23,477 nt of DNA from Methanobacteriota archaeon (GCA_024860865.1 JACRDV010000075.1:1-23477); one strand, 5' to 3'; shown: positions 1 to 6,846, numbered from the stretch's first letter. Numbers and translations are program-made. Notes: generated from the letters alone by a model not told the origin.

Positions 1-7
1 CTAGTAC

Positions 8-30
8 GAGCAGTGCGCATAGCACAGCTC
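8..30. other. Stem-loop at the window edge
   Basis: GAGC-A-GTGC (8-16) pairs with GCAC-A-GCTC (22-30) around the 5-nt loop GCATA, with one A/A mismatch in the stem. It is one of the strongest short hairpins in this AT-rich region. It may be the 3' end of an RNA or a terminator belonging to something left of the window. Nothing else identifies it. Confidence 0.35.
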
Positions 31-109
31 TAAGGGATGATTACCATAAAAATATTTAAAAACCCGAAATTCATCTCTTCTAAAGGGACTGTATACTATT
101 TCGGCGAGA

Positions 110-122
110 ATAAAAATTTTAA
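110..122 (+). promoter_or_regulatory. Probable TATA element for the ZIP transporter gene
   Basis: An AATAAAAATTTTA stretch lies about 26-35 bases upstream of the ATG at 147. This would start transcription at or just before the start codon, giving a leaderless or nearly leaderless mRNA. A second TATA-like stretch lies further upstream at 47-61. Confidence 0.4.
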
Positions 123-146
123 GTCTAAATCCTCTAAACTTGTAGC

Positions 147-887
147 ATGCATATATTAATAATAATTTTAGCAAGCGTATTCATTGTAAGCATAATCTCC
201 CTTATAGGAGTTCTTTTTCTTGCAATGAAAGAGAGCTTACTCAATAGAATACTACTTATTCTTATTGCTACCGCCGCAGGTGCGCTGATCGGAGTATCTT
301 TTCTAGACCTTTTACCTGAAGCTATGGATAAAGGAACTAGTTCGGATATTTTTAGTTACGTTCTTTTAGGAATTGTTTCATTCTTCATACTTGAGAGATT
401 CATTTTCTGGCATCACTGCCATGATGGAAAGTGTGAAGTTCATACTTTTACTTATCTAAATTTGATGGGAGATGGAGTGCATAATTTTATAGACGGCGCA
501 ACTATTGCTGCAACCTTTCTCACAAGCATCCCCTTGGGGACGGCTACTACTTTGGCAATAATTTTTCATGAGATTCCTCAAGAAATAGGAGATTTTGGAA
601 TTCTAGTTTATGGCGGTTTTAGTAAAATTAAAGCTCTATCTTACAATTTTCTATCTGCATTAGCAGCCTTCATAGGGGCCGTTGCCATCTATTTTTTTTC
701 TCCTTATATAGGGGATTCAATTGCTTTTCTTCTTGCATTTGCAGCAGGTGGGTTCATTTACATAGCGAGCGCAGATTTAATGCCTGAGCTGAAAAAGGAG
801 ATAAAATTTGAGAGGTCAATAACTCAGCTTGCTTTTCTGCTCATAGGCATATTTCTAATCTGGATTATAATACGCACATTTGAATAA
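147..887 (+). CDS. ZIP-family divalent metal transporter
   Basis: Integral membrane protein of 246 aa that should import zinc or another divalent metal (ZIP/GufA-type family). Seven to eight hydrophobic segments are visible. Family signatures are HNFIDG (His112, Asn113, Asp116) and HEIPQEIGD (His141, Glu142, Glu146), which form the intramembrane metal sites in ZIP proteins. A histidine/cysteine-rich loop, WHHCHDGKCEVH (88-99), sits between helices and is a plausible metal-sensing loop. Length is normal for prokaryotic ZIPs. The gene converges on trmO with only nine bases between the stops. No ribosome site is evident and a TATA-like stretch lies about 30 bases upstream. Metal specificity cannot be read from sequence. 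Confidence 0.9.
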   Translation: MHILIIILASVFIVSIISLIGVLFLAMKESLLNRILLILIATAAGALIGVSFLDLLPEAMDKGTSSDIFSYVLLGIVSFFILERFIFWHHCHDGKCEVHTFTYLNLMGDGVHNFIDGATIAATFLTSIPLGTATTLAIIFHEIPQEIGDFGILVYGGFSKIKALSYNFLSALAAFIGAVAIYFFSPYIGDSIAFLLAFAAGGFIYIASADLMPELKKEIKFERSITQLAFLLIGIFLIWIIIRTFE

Positions 888-896
888 CAAAAAAAG

Positions 897-1376
897 TTAA
901 CTTAATTTTCTATTTTCTCGTTTTCTTTCTTCTTCTAATTTCTTTCGCCATTCGGGAACTCGAATTTTTTTAACTGTATCCCAGTAATCAAATGGTTTTA
1001 TATCTAAAACTGGAGTTCCATTTATTGCATCGAGACCTTTGACCTTTAGAACATTGCCTTTTCTCTTCAATAATTTTACTAAAGTTAAACCTATGGGATT
1101 TGGTCGGAAGGGCGTTCTCGTTGCAAAAATCCCGAGTAAAGGCATGTCAAGTCTACCTCTTGGATGGACTTTTAAAGTTCTTTTTTCATCCTCAGAAATT
1201 TTGTGCAACGAAAAAATAACAAACAAATGTGAAAAATCTTCAATCCCATCTAAAGCTTTTGATAATTTTTTATTTAAAATTATTTCAGAGATAGTCTTCC
1301 TACTCTTAACTTGCTCTTCACTTGCATCTGTTTTAACAAAACCTATGGGTTTTATTTTAATTTTTACTGGTTTCAT
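897..1376 (-). CDS. trmO: TrmO/TsaA-like tRNA (t6A37) N6-methyltransferase
   Basis: 159 aa, the length of the catalytic beta-barrel domain of the TrmO (YaeB, UPF0066) family. In the characterised bacterial enzyme this domain uses S-adenosylmethionine to methylate t6A37 in threonine tRNAs. Visible signatures: IGFVKTD near the N-terminus, the HPRGR motif (KVHPRGRLDMPLLGIFATR), TPFRPNPIGLT and LDIKPFDYWD near the C-terminus. The C-terminal accessory domain of the E. coli protein is absent, as usual in archaea. The ATG start has little ribosome-site signal. It lies 18 bases after the hypothetical gene on the same strand and is probably cotranscribed with it. The target tRNA is inferred from the family; a tRNA-Thr gene lies about 4.4 kb away. 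Confidence 0.88.
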   Translation of the reverse strand: MKPVKIKIKPIGFVKTDASEEQVKSRKTISEIILNKKLSKALDGIEDFSHLFVIFSLHKISEDEKRTLKVHPRGRLDMPLLGIFATRTPFRPNPIGLTLVKLLKRKGNVLKVKGLDAINGTPVLDIKPFDYWDTVKKIRVPEWRKKLEEERKRENRKLS

Positions 1377-1394
1377 TTAATCAAAAGCCAATGA

Positions 1395-2180
1395 TTAAGT
1401 TATTTCAAACAAGTGCTCAACTTGGCGTATTATCTTCTCTAATTTTTCACCTGGCAATTCAGCTCTGGTGGAGATTTTTCCATATTTGCTATTGATAAAT
1501 AATTCAACATCATTTTCTAAAATTGCTCTTAAAGTCCCAATCTCTCCACTTTTTGCAAATTCTTCAAAATATGAACTAGATTCAACGTGATCTAAGCTTA
1601 GCCAAATGTTCTTTGCTTCTTTAACCTTTCCCTTTTCTTTTATTTTCACTTTGTTGAACCAAGCGTCAGTGATGTTTTTGCTCTGAGTCACCCATTTCAA
1701 AAGTTGTTTGTGGCTGAATTTTATTGGAGTATAACTATCTTCATTGCCAAAAATCAACATGCTTAAAATTCTAGAAACTCTATTGCAAGCTATTCGAGGA
1801 AAAGCTCCCCTCATCTTTGAAAAAGCTTCTAAGGTTCCATATTTGTTTAAGGCTAAATGGCACTCAATTTTTTTAGTTGATTTTGTTGTCTCTACTTTTT
1901 CAGCCCAAGTTATTATTTTCACTAGAAACTCGTATTTATAGTAAAATTTTATGTGCGCTTGTTTTTTATCATAAATAACATCGATAACTTCATCTTTAAA
2001 TTGAGTTATTTTTTCTGGCGTGAACCTATCTGCGCTTTTATATGCATCGACTGAGGTCTTTCCTTTCAATTGTTTAACCAGCTGTTTTGGGTCAATTTTT
2101 AAAAAATATTTTTCATCTCCTAAGCGTGAAAGAGCTATTGTTGCACCATTATAGGTATTTGGATAAATTTTTATCACCAT
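1395..2180 (-). CDS. Hypothetical protein, 261 aa
   Basis: I do not recognise this protein. It is soluble, lysine-rich, without signal peptide or membrane segment, and looks alpha/beta. The N-terminal part (1-100) is rich in strands and begins VIKIYPNTYNGATIALSRLGDEKYF. A central block (about 115-160) contains an RIACNRVSRILSML helix and a conserved-looking HKQLLKWV. The C-terminal 60 residues are charged and helical. The ATG start lies about 20 bases downstream of a TATA-like AAATTTAAAATTT (complementary strand), suggesting a short or absent leader. Codon use matches its neighbours. It is upstream of trmO on the same strand and divergent from the uracil-DNA glycosylase gene, which gives no firm functional hint. 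Confidence 0.8.
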   Translation of the reverse strand: MVIKIYPNTYNGATIALSRLGDEKYFLKIDPKQLVKQLKGKTSVDAYKSADRFTPEKITQFKDEVIDVIYDKKQAHIKFYYKYEFLVKIITWAEKVETTKSTKKIECHLALNKYGTLEAFSKMRGAFPRIACNRVSRILSMLIFGNEDSYTPIKFSHKQLLKWVTQSKNITDAWFNKVKIKEKGKVKEAKNIWLSLDHVESSSYFEEFAKSGEIGTLRAILENDVELFINSKYGKISTRAELPGEKLEKIIRQVEHLFEIT

Positions 2181-2191
2181 GCTTAGAAACT

Positions 2192-2206
2192 AAATTTAAA
2201 ATTTCC
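2192..2206. promoter_or_regulatory. AT-rich element shared by divergent promoters
   Basis: The stretch AAATTTAAAATTT lies between the hypothetical gene (start 2180, minus) and the glycosylase gene (start 2256, plus). It is almost self-complementary and is positioned to act as a TATA box in both directions. On the plus side it leaves a leader of about 30 bases carrying a ribosome site. Confidence 0.35.
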
Positions 2207-2255
2207 TAAGTATTCATTCATTTTTTAAGGTAAAAACTTAACTGCGAGGGAAAAC

Positions 2256-2837
2256 TTGCTAAATGAACTTAATAAAAAAATTATAAATTGCCAGAAATGT
2301 AGTTTAGCTAAAACAAGAACAAATGCTGTTCCAGGTGAAGGCCCCGATAATGCAAAAATTATGTTTATTGGTGAGGCATTAGGAGAGCAAGAAGACATTC
2401 AAGGGAGACCATTTGTAGGACCGGCTGGAAAATTTTTGACCGGACTTTTAAACTCAATAAACTTACAACGAGATAACGTCTTCATCTCGAATGTAGTAAA
2501 ATGTCGCCCAAAAATTGATAATAGGAATAGGCCGCCAAAAATAGACGAAATAAATGCCTGTAAACCATATCTAGATGAACAAATTGAGATAATTAAACCA
2601 AAGGTAATAGTTACTCTTGGAAATATTGCACTTCAAACTTTGTTGGGAAAAAAATTTACTATAACAAAAATTCATGGCAAGCCCCAGGAGAAGAATAGAA
2701 CCATCATATTTCCAATGCACCACCCTGCGGTAGCCGTACGTTTTCCAAAATTTAAAAAAGTCATGCAAGAAGATGTGGAAAAACTAAAAGAAGTTTTGAA
2801 GAAAGAAAAAATTCAACTTTTCAAGAAAAAGGAATGA
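2256..2837 (+). CDS. udg: Family 4 uracil-DNA glycosylase (4Fe-4S)
   Basis: Base-excision repair enzyme that removes uracil from DNA; 193 aa, normal for family 4 (UDGa). Four cysteines for the 4Fe-4S cluster are visible at about residues 12, 15, 83 and 102 (CQKC near the start, KCRPK, and ACKPYL). The active-site motif GEALGEQED (39-47) and MHHPAVAVR (about 154-162) match the family's GExPGxxE and H-P-S/A motifs, and GRPFVGPAGKFL is also diagnostic. The TTG start is chosen because a GCGAGGG ribosome site lies at 2244-2250 and the first cysteine pair follows at once; the nearby ATG at 2263 is out of frame. The C-terminal tail is lysine-rich. Together with endonuclease V elsewhere in the window it covers both cytosine and adenine deamination damage. 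Confidence 0.93.
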   Translation: MLNELNKKIINCQKCSLAKTRTNAVPGEGPDNAKIMFIGEALGEQEDIQGRPFVGPAGKFLTGLLNSINLQRDNVFISNVVKCRPKIDNRNRPPKIDEINACKPYLDEQIEIIKPKVIVTLGNIALQTLLGKKFTITKIHGKPQEKNRTIIFPMHHPAVAVRFPKFKKVMQEDVEKLKEVLKKEKIQLFKKKE

Positions 2838-2858
2838 AAAAGCCTCTTTCTCGGTCTA

Positions 2859-3254
2859 TTACGGCGGTTTTTGATACCTCTCGGCCATCTCGACAAACTT
2901 CCCGATTTTTCTGATTAAGCTCTCCGCATCCTTTTTGGAGAAGAACTCAGCGTGGTAATCGGCCGCGGATTTTTCCCTTATCGCCTCAGCTAAGGTGTCT
3001 CGGTGGCTGGCTTCTTCACTCGGCAGGTAGTTCCTTCTAATCAATTCGAGAAAAAGTGCCGGAGCTTCTTCGTGTCGCTTAGCTACCCGCCCCAAGAACC
3101 TCGTGGTTAACGAGTCGTTCGCTTTGATCGCAGCATGAATAGCCAATGCTGATGCAACCGTGTACTTATTCCTCGTCTCAATCTGCAACCCAAACACGTA
3201 CTCCGCCGCCAATAGCCAGAGGTTTGCCTGCTCTAGGTGATCTAAGTGAATCAT
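2859..3254 (-). CDS. HEPN-domain protein, putative toxin of an MNT/HEPN pair
   Basis: 131 aa, all alpha-helical. The pattern ALAIHAAIKANDSL, then GRVAKRHEE, then REKSAADYHAEFFSKKDAE, then a final helix, fits the HEPN superfamily found beside minimal nucleotidyltransferases. An R-x4-H (Arg56, His61) is present but lies mid-protein, not in the usual C-terminal position of the catalytic RNase motif, so RNase activity is uncertain. The ATG overlaps the stop of the upstream MNT gene by four bases (ATGA), indicating translational coupling. GC content and codon choice (GCC, CGC, GAG, CTC) are clearly higher in GC than the flanking genes, suggesting horizontal acquisition. In characterised MNT/HEPN pairs the nucleotidyltransferase neutralises the HEPN toxin; that role is inferred here. 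Confidence 0.65.
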   Translation of the reverse strand: MIHLDHLEQANLWLLAAEYVFGLQIETRNKYTVASALAIHAAIKANDSLTTRFLGRVAKRHEEAPALFLELIRRNYLPSEEASHRDTLAEAIREKSAADYHAEFFSKKDAESLIRKIGKFVEMAERYQKPP

Positions 3255-3865
3255 GCCTTGCCCCGCCTAAACAGCACGATTCCCTCTTTTTTAATCGCGG
3301 CGGCAAACTCATGTTTCGTTTCCGCCATCTCATCAAACTTGGCATCGGGCAACACAGTAGGCACAATTGAACAGCCTGTGCGGTGGCTCATGTCGCTAGC
3401 GATTTTTGTGATTTGTGCTTCTAATGCTTTCGTCGATCTTTTGACTAAGACTAACAAATCCACATCGCTTCCCAACGTTGCAGCCCCGCGGGCAACCGAG
3501 CCATAAAGGATACAGGATCGAACCGCTTTAAGTTTTGAAACTTCTTGCACAAATTCTTCGGCCACCTCTCGAAGGGGGAAGGTCTCGACAGCGATAGCAG
3601 ACTTCAACGCCGGAAGATAGGGCGAGCCCGCTATCAAGTTAAATATTTTCGTTTTCTTTCCCAACAATCTCGATCTCAAAATCTTCGCATTTTCCATATC
3701 TAAGACCGTTCGCCAAACCGTCGCATGGGGGACCCCGGTAATTTTTTCGAGTTCCGGGACGCTCCAATCTTTCTCAGGGTAATTTAACATGACCCTAGCA
3801 ATTTTCCTCCTTTTCTCTGAACCTAGAACCCGGGAGAGAACATCTGTTATTTTAGTCCGCGTCAT
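3251..3865 (-). CDS. Winged-helix/minimal nucleotidyltransferase fusion, putative antitoxin
   Basis: 204 aa with two domains. Residues 1-80 form a winged helix (DWSVPELEKITGVPHATVWRTV as recognition region, then a KILRSRLLGKKTKIF wing). Residues 100-204 form a nucleotidyltransferase of the MNT type with GSVARGAATLGSDVDLLV (122-139), where Gly122-Ser123 and the Asp134/Asp136 pair are the nucleotide and metal sites. Related antitoxins add AMP to a tyrosine of the HEPN partner. The fused DNA-binding domain suggests it also represses its own operon. The ATG is about 25 bases below a TATA-like TTTTTATATCAC (3886-3897, antisense), so the message is probably leaderless. A perfect palindrome lies between TATA and ATG. 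GC-rich compared with neighbours, like its partner. Confidence 0.75.
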   Translation of the reverse strand: MTRTKITDVLSRVLGSEKRRKIARVMLNYPEKDWSVPELEKITGVPHATVWRTVLDMENAKILRSRLLGKKTKIFNLIAGSPYLPALKSAIAVETFPLREVAEEFVQEVSKLKAVRSCILYGSVARGAATLGSDVDLLVLVKRSTKALEAQITKIASDMSHRTGCSIVPTVLPDAKFDEMAETKHEFAAAIKKEGIVLFRRGKA

Positions 3866-3879
3866 GAACTAATTAGTCC
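3852..3879. promoter_or_regulatory. Operator-like palindrome and tandem repeat at the MNT/HEPN promoter
   Basis: A perfect 10-bp palindrome ACTAATTAGT (3868-3877) lies just upstream of the MNT start codon. The heptamer TTAGTCC occurs at 3873-3879 and again at 3852-3858, 21 bp apart, which is two turns of B-DNA. This is what a dimeric winged-helix repressor acting on its own gene would need. No binding is shown. Confidence 0.4.
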
Positions 3880-3905
3880 ACTTTGTGATATAAAAAACTT
3901 ATGTA

Positions 3906-3949
3906 TGGTCAGCGAGAATTCGAACCACACAAGTCCAGAGTTCTAGATT
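3906..3949 (-). pseudogene. Possible degraded tRNA 3'-half (tRNA-Gln-like)
   Basis: Read on the minus strand, this stretch contains CTCTGGA, identical to the anticodon loop of tRNA-Gln(CTG), followed by GTGGTTCGAATTCTCGC, which looks like a T-arm with a TTCGAAT loop, and then CTGACCA. The anticodon stem and T-stem do not pair properly and spacing is too short, so it is not a working tRNA. It sits immediately beside the GC-rich MNT/HEPN module and may be the remnant of a tRNA attachment site. A chance T-loop match cannot be excluded. Confidence 0.3.
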
Positions 3950-3968
3950 TTTCTATTCTAAAAAGCTT

Positions 3969-4208
3969 TTGGAAGAGTATTTTAAGCTTCTCCAGACAAT
4001 AATAAACATAGAAGGTAATCTTATGGAAATCTGGAGACCAACTCTGGGCCAACCGAGACCAAAAATTAAACCTAAAGTTCCAGAGCCGATAAAAGTTCCA
4101 ACGCCGCCTTTAAGCTTGGAAACGTTACTTGATAGGATTGTTCGAATTGAACAAAGGTTAGATAAAATCGAAGCTTCTCTTAAGAAATCTGGAATTTTAG
4201 TTGAATAG
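3969..4208 (+). CDS. Small proline-rich/coiled-coil hypothetical protein
   Basis: 79 aa from a TTG start, or 61 aa from the ATG at 4023, which has AAGGT at 4013-4017 as a possible ribosome site; I cannot decide between them. Three parts are visible: an amphipathic helix (1-20), a Pro/Lys-rich linker (about 28-47, PRPKIKPKVPEPIKVPTPP), and a C-terminal heptad-like coiled coil (LETLLDRIVRIEQRLDKIEA). No membrane segment or catalytic motif. The design suggests a small oligomerising adaptor. I do not recognise a family. It converges on the HMG-CoA reductase gene and its base composition matches the AT-rich backbone, not the MNT/HEPN module. Confidence 0.55.
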   Translation: MEEYFKLLQTIINIEGNLMEIWRPTLGQPRPKIKPKVPEPIKVPTPPLSLETLLDRIVRIEQRLDKIEASLKKSGILVE

Positions 4209-4263
4209 CAAAAAAAAATGCATTACGTATTTAGTCTTAATTTAAAATATTTTGTTTGTTAGT

Positions 4264-5553
4264 CTATTTGCTAGCTTCTTGTTTTATAAATTGCTCTACA
4301 AATTGCTTAGCTCGATCCAACCGCACTTTACCTTCTTTTGCTAATGCCTCAGCAACTTTATCTATAAGTTCTCCAGTTGCCCCGGCCATTATAGCTATGT
4401 TTCTGGCATGTAACGCCATGTGGCCTTTTTGAATGCCTATAGTAGCCAATTCCTTTAGTGCTGCTAAATTTTGTGCTAAACCTACTGCTGCAATTACTTC
4501 TCCTAATTCTGTTGCTGTTTTTACGCCTAATATTTTAATTGCTATTTTAGCAATGGGATGTGAAGCTGTGGCGCCGCCAACTAGTCCCACAGCCATTGGC
4601 AGTTCAATCGTGCCAACTAAATCTCCATCATTATTTTTCTCCCAAACAGTTAATGGAATATACTGGCCCGACCTTGCAGCATATGCATGAGCACCGGCTT
4701 CAATTGCTCTCGTGTCATTGCCAGTAGCTAAAACAACTGCAGTTATTCCATTCATTATACCTTTATTATGAGTTGCACAACGGTAAGGATCAGCTGCGGC
4801 AAAGGCATAAGCTTCAATTATTCCATCTACAACCTCTTCTCCACCCAATGCCTCCTTTGCAAAAATTGCTTTTGCCCGCGCTAGTCTTTTAGTGGCTAGA
4901 TTTGAAATAATCCTTAAGTATACTTTACCTAATGTTATCTTTTCTATGAGAGGGGTAACAGCTTCAGCCATAGTATTAACTGCATTCGCGCCCATTGCAT
5001 CTCTACAGTCAACAAGAAGCTCAGTAATAACCATTTGCCCAGTAATTGTATCAATCACTTTTACTTCTATATCCTTTGCTCCACCACCCAACGAAACAAG
5101 TATTGGATCTTGCTCGTTAGCTTTTTTTATTATCTCTTCCTTAGCAGACAATATTTCCAGTTTAGCTCTATGTGGGTCAACTACATGAACAGCTTGAATT
5201 TGACCTATCATTATTGGGGCAGTGCTATTTGTGGTAAAACCGCCTTTTACTCTAGCCATTTTAGCTGCGTTGCTAGCTGCGGCAACTACAGAAGGCTCTT
5301 CAATGGCCATTGGAATTAGATAGTCTTTTCCGTTGATGAGAAAATTTACTGCGATTCCAAGTGGAACCGGCATTACTCCAATTACATTTTCAATCATTCG
5401 ATCTGCTTGTTCTAATTTCAAAGCTCCGGTTGCTCGAATAAGTCCTACTTCTTCATCGGTTAAGTTAGCAAATTCCTTTACAATTTTTGCTCTTTCTTGG
5501 GTGCTGAGCTTATAGAATCCAGAAATTTGGGATGATTTGCCCATATTCATCAC
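4264..5553 (-). CDS. mvaA: Hydroxymethylglutaryl-CoA reductase, class II
   Basis: Reduces HMG-CoA to mevalonate, the committed step toward archaeal isoprenoid lipids; class II enzymes elsewhere can also run in the degradative direction. 429 aa, typical for class II (Pseudomonas mevalonii type), without the membrane anchor of eukaryotic class I. Catalytic residues are visible: Glu in [11 protein letters not shown] (85/86), Lys264 in [11 protein letters not shown], Asp280 in [12 protein letters not shown], and His378 in [14 protein letters not shown] (55-59) and DCRDAMGAN are further signatures. The longest start is GTG at 5553; ATG codons at 5550 and 5544 are as likely and change only three residues. 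Class II in archaea is taken as a transfer from bacteria, known in Archaeoglobales and Thermoplasmatales. Single gene; no other mevalonate genes are in the window. Confidence 0.94.
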   Translation of the reverse strand: MMNMGKSSQISGFYKLSTQERAKIVKEFANLTDEEVGLIRATGALKLEQADRMIENVIGVMPVPLGIAVNFLINGKDYLIPMAIEEPSVVAAASNAAKMARVKGGFTTNSTAPIMIGQIQAVHVVDPHRAKLEILSAKEEIIKKANEQDPILVSLGGGAKDIEVKVIDTITGQMVITELLVDCRDAMGANAVNTMAEAVTPLIEKITLGKVYLRIISNLATKRLARAKAIFAKEALGGEEVVDGIIEAYAFAAADPYRCATHNKGIMNGITAVVLATGNDTRAIEAGAHAYAARSGQYIPLTVWEKNNDGDLVGTIELPMAVGLVGGATASHPIAKIAIKILGVKTATELGEVIAAVGLAQNLAALKELATIGIQKGHMALHARNIAIMAGATGELIDKVAEALAKEGKVRLDRAKQFVEQFIKQEASK

Positions 5554-5740
5554 TTTATGGTTAAATCAACTCTAAAAATGCATAACAATTTCCAGCTGAA
5601 GTTAAATAATTGATTGTCTTTGATAAATAATTCGGTCTTTACTCCATGAAAAATGCTAGAAAAAATAAAAATAAAAGAAAATATCCTAGAATAGGGTCAG
5701 TAAAAAAAATCCTTTAACTTCTCCAATTGAGGAGTAGACT

Positions 5741-5746
5741 TATTAA
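5741..5746 (+). promoter_or_regulatory. TATA box of the tRNA-Thr gene
   Basis: TATTAA lies 25-30 bases upstream of the mature tRNA 5' end at 5771, the standard archaeal spacing. The GGGGCT just after it (5749-5754) is complementary to AGCCCC at the tRNA 5' end (5770-5775), but transcription should begin downstream of that copy. Confidence 0.45.
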
Positions 5747-5770
5747 TTGGGGCTAAAATACATATCTCCA

Positions 5771-5906
5771 GCCCCGGTTTGCTCATCCGGAAGCCACCCT
5801 TATGGGCTTCAACCGGTAGCTCAGCCTGGTAGAGCGGCTGCTTGGTAAAGACAAATTGCATACAAAAAGCAGTAGGTCACGGGCTCAAATCCCGCCCGGG
5901 GCTCCA
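5771..5906 (+). tRNA. tRNA-Thr(GGT) interrupted twice, CCA encoded
   Basis: The acceptor stem is perfect: GCCCCGG (5771-5777) with CCGGGGC (5896-5902), then discriminator T (5903) and CCA (5904-5906); U73 is normal for archaeal tRNA-Thr. The D-arm is GCTC/GAGC (5819-5835), the anticodon stem GCTGC/GCAGT (5837-5841, 5869-5873), and the anticodon GGT (5844-5846). Two segments do not belong to a mature tRNA: 39 nt between acceptor and D-arm (about 5778-5816) and 20 nt in the anticodon loop after position 37 (about 5848-5867). Neither boundary forms a canonical bulge-helix-bulge; for the second I can pair only three of four central bases. The T-loop begins CTC in place of TTC, and pair 49-65 is A/C. 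It may be a real tRNA with relaxed introns or a decaying gene. Confidence 0.75.
5778..5816 (+). other. 39-nt insertion between acceptor and D-arm of tRNA-Thr
   Basis: This segment separates position 7 from position 8. It is bounded by a direct repeat CCGGT (5774-5778 and 5813-5817), so the excision point can slide over six positions; none gives a 4-bp central helix with two 3-nt bulges. The segment folds by itself: AAGCC (5791-5795) with GGCTT (5805-5809), and CCGGTT (5774-5779) with AACCGG (5811-5816). It could be a noncanonical intron or a small insertion with a target duplication. Confidence 0.5.
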
Positions 5907-5958
5907 CCCCTTCTAAATACCAAATTTTATTAAATCAAACTGTTCCTAAGAAAAGAAC

Positions 5959-6069
5959 ATGCAAATAATTACAGTAGGTAAAATTTCTCTAACACTATTT
6001 TTGCTAATTAATCTGCCTTTGGTGCTTATAATCTACTGGGCAATAATTGATGGCTTATCTACCACTTAA
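5959..6069 (+). CDS. Possible 36-aa single-span membrane microprotein
   Basis: An ATG-to-TAA reading frame encodes 36 aa: a short polar start (MQIITVGK), one continuous hydrophobic stretch of about 24 residues (SLTLFLLINLPLVLIIYW within it), and a short polar tail. The composition fits a membrane-anchored microprotein. There is a TATA-like TTTATTAAA at about 5926-5934, roughly 30 bases upstream, but no convincing ribosome site. It lies between tRNA-Thr and rpiA on the same strand. I know no homologue; AT-rich DNA can give hydrophobic frames by chance. Confidence 0.3.
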   Translation: MQIITVGKISLTLFLLINLPLVLIIYWAIIDGLSTT

Positions 6070-6147
6070 TAGGCGGTTGCTATATCCTGTATCAATAAAT
6101 TAATTTTAAAAATCTGCTGAAAACCATTCTTGTTTAGCTGGTTAGAT

Positions 6148-6846
6148 ATGGAGCGCGCAAAACAAATTGCTGGAGAAGCTGTGGCAAATTTAGTAGAAAA
6201 TAATCAAGTTATCGGATTAGGAACTGGTTCCACTATTGTATATACAATAAAAATGCTCGAGACACGAATTAAAAAAGAAAAACTAAAATTTTTAGCGGTT
6301 CCAACTTCCTCTTGTACTAAAATTCTTGCAATAAAAGCAGGGATCCCTCTAACCTCACTTGAAGAATACCCTGAGTTAGACATTGCAATTGATGGCGCGG
6401 ATGAAGTAGACCCAAAACTCAACTTAATTAAGGGAAAAGGGGCTGCACTAACGCAAGAGAAGATTGTCGCGAGTGCAGCAAAGCAATTCTTTGTTGCTAT
6501 CGATGAGTCAAAGTTAGTCAAATGCCTTGGACAAAATTATTCCTTGCCAATTGAAGTCTTGCCTTGTGCATGGAGGGCTGTTGAAAGAAAAATGGAGAGA
6601 ATGAATGGAAAACCTGTTTTAAGGTTGATATCAGAAACAGCTCGACCAGTTATTACAGACAATGGCAATTTTATTCTTGATGTTGACTTTGGGCTGATAA
6701 AAAATCCAAAGCAACTTGAACAAAAACTTGATGCAATTCCAGGAATAATTGAGACAGGTCTTTTTGTAGGTATGACAACAGCAGTCTATGTGGGAACCAA
6801 AAAAAATAAAATTAAAGTTTTAAAAAATAATTTAGAAATTTCTTAA
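6148..6846 (+). CDS. rpiA: Ribose-5-phosphate isomerase A
   Basis: Interconverts ribose 5-phosphate and ribulose 5-phosphate, supplying ribose for nucleotides. Family signatures are VIGLGTGSTIVY (phosphate-binding loop), VPTSSCTK, AIDGADEVDPKLNLIKGKGAALTQEKIVA (Asp pair and catalytic Glu region) and FVAIDESKLVKCLG. The usual C-terminal FVGMTTAVYVG is present and the protein is complete. I chose the ATG at 6148 (232 aa); an upstream TTG at 6130 adds six residues, and neither has a ribosome site. A TTTTAAAAA stretch at about 6103-6112 would place transcription close to these starts, so the mRNA is probably leaderless. The gene converges on a winged-helix regulator across a long AT-only inverted repeat. 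Confidence 0.94.
   Translation: MERAKQIAGEAVANLVENNQVIGLGTGSTIVYTIKMLETRIKKEKLKFLAVPTSSCTKILAIKAGIPLTSLEEYPELDIAIDGADEVDPKLNLIKGKGAALTQEKIVASAAKQFFVAIDESKLVKCLGQNYSLPIEVLPCAWRAVERKMERMNGKPVLRLISETARPVITDNGNFILDVDFGLIKNPKQLEQKLDAIPGIIETGLFVGMTTAVYVGTKKNKIKVLKNNLEIS

Noticed and set aside
1-30. Similarity of CTAGTACGAG to the 3' region of 23S rRNA
   Set aside because: The match is only about ten bases and the following sequence does not continue as rRNA; kept only as an unexplained hairpin.
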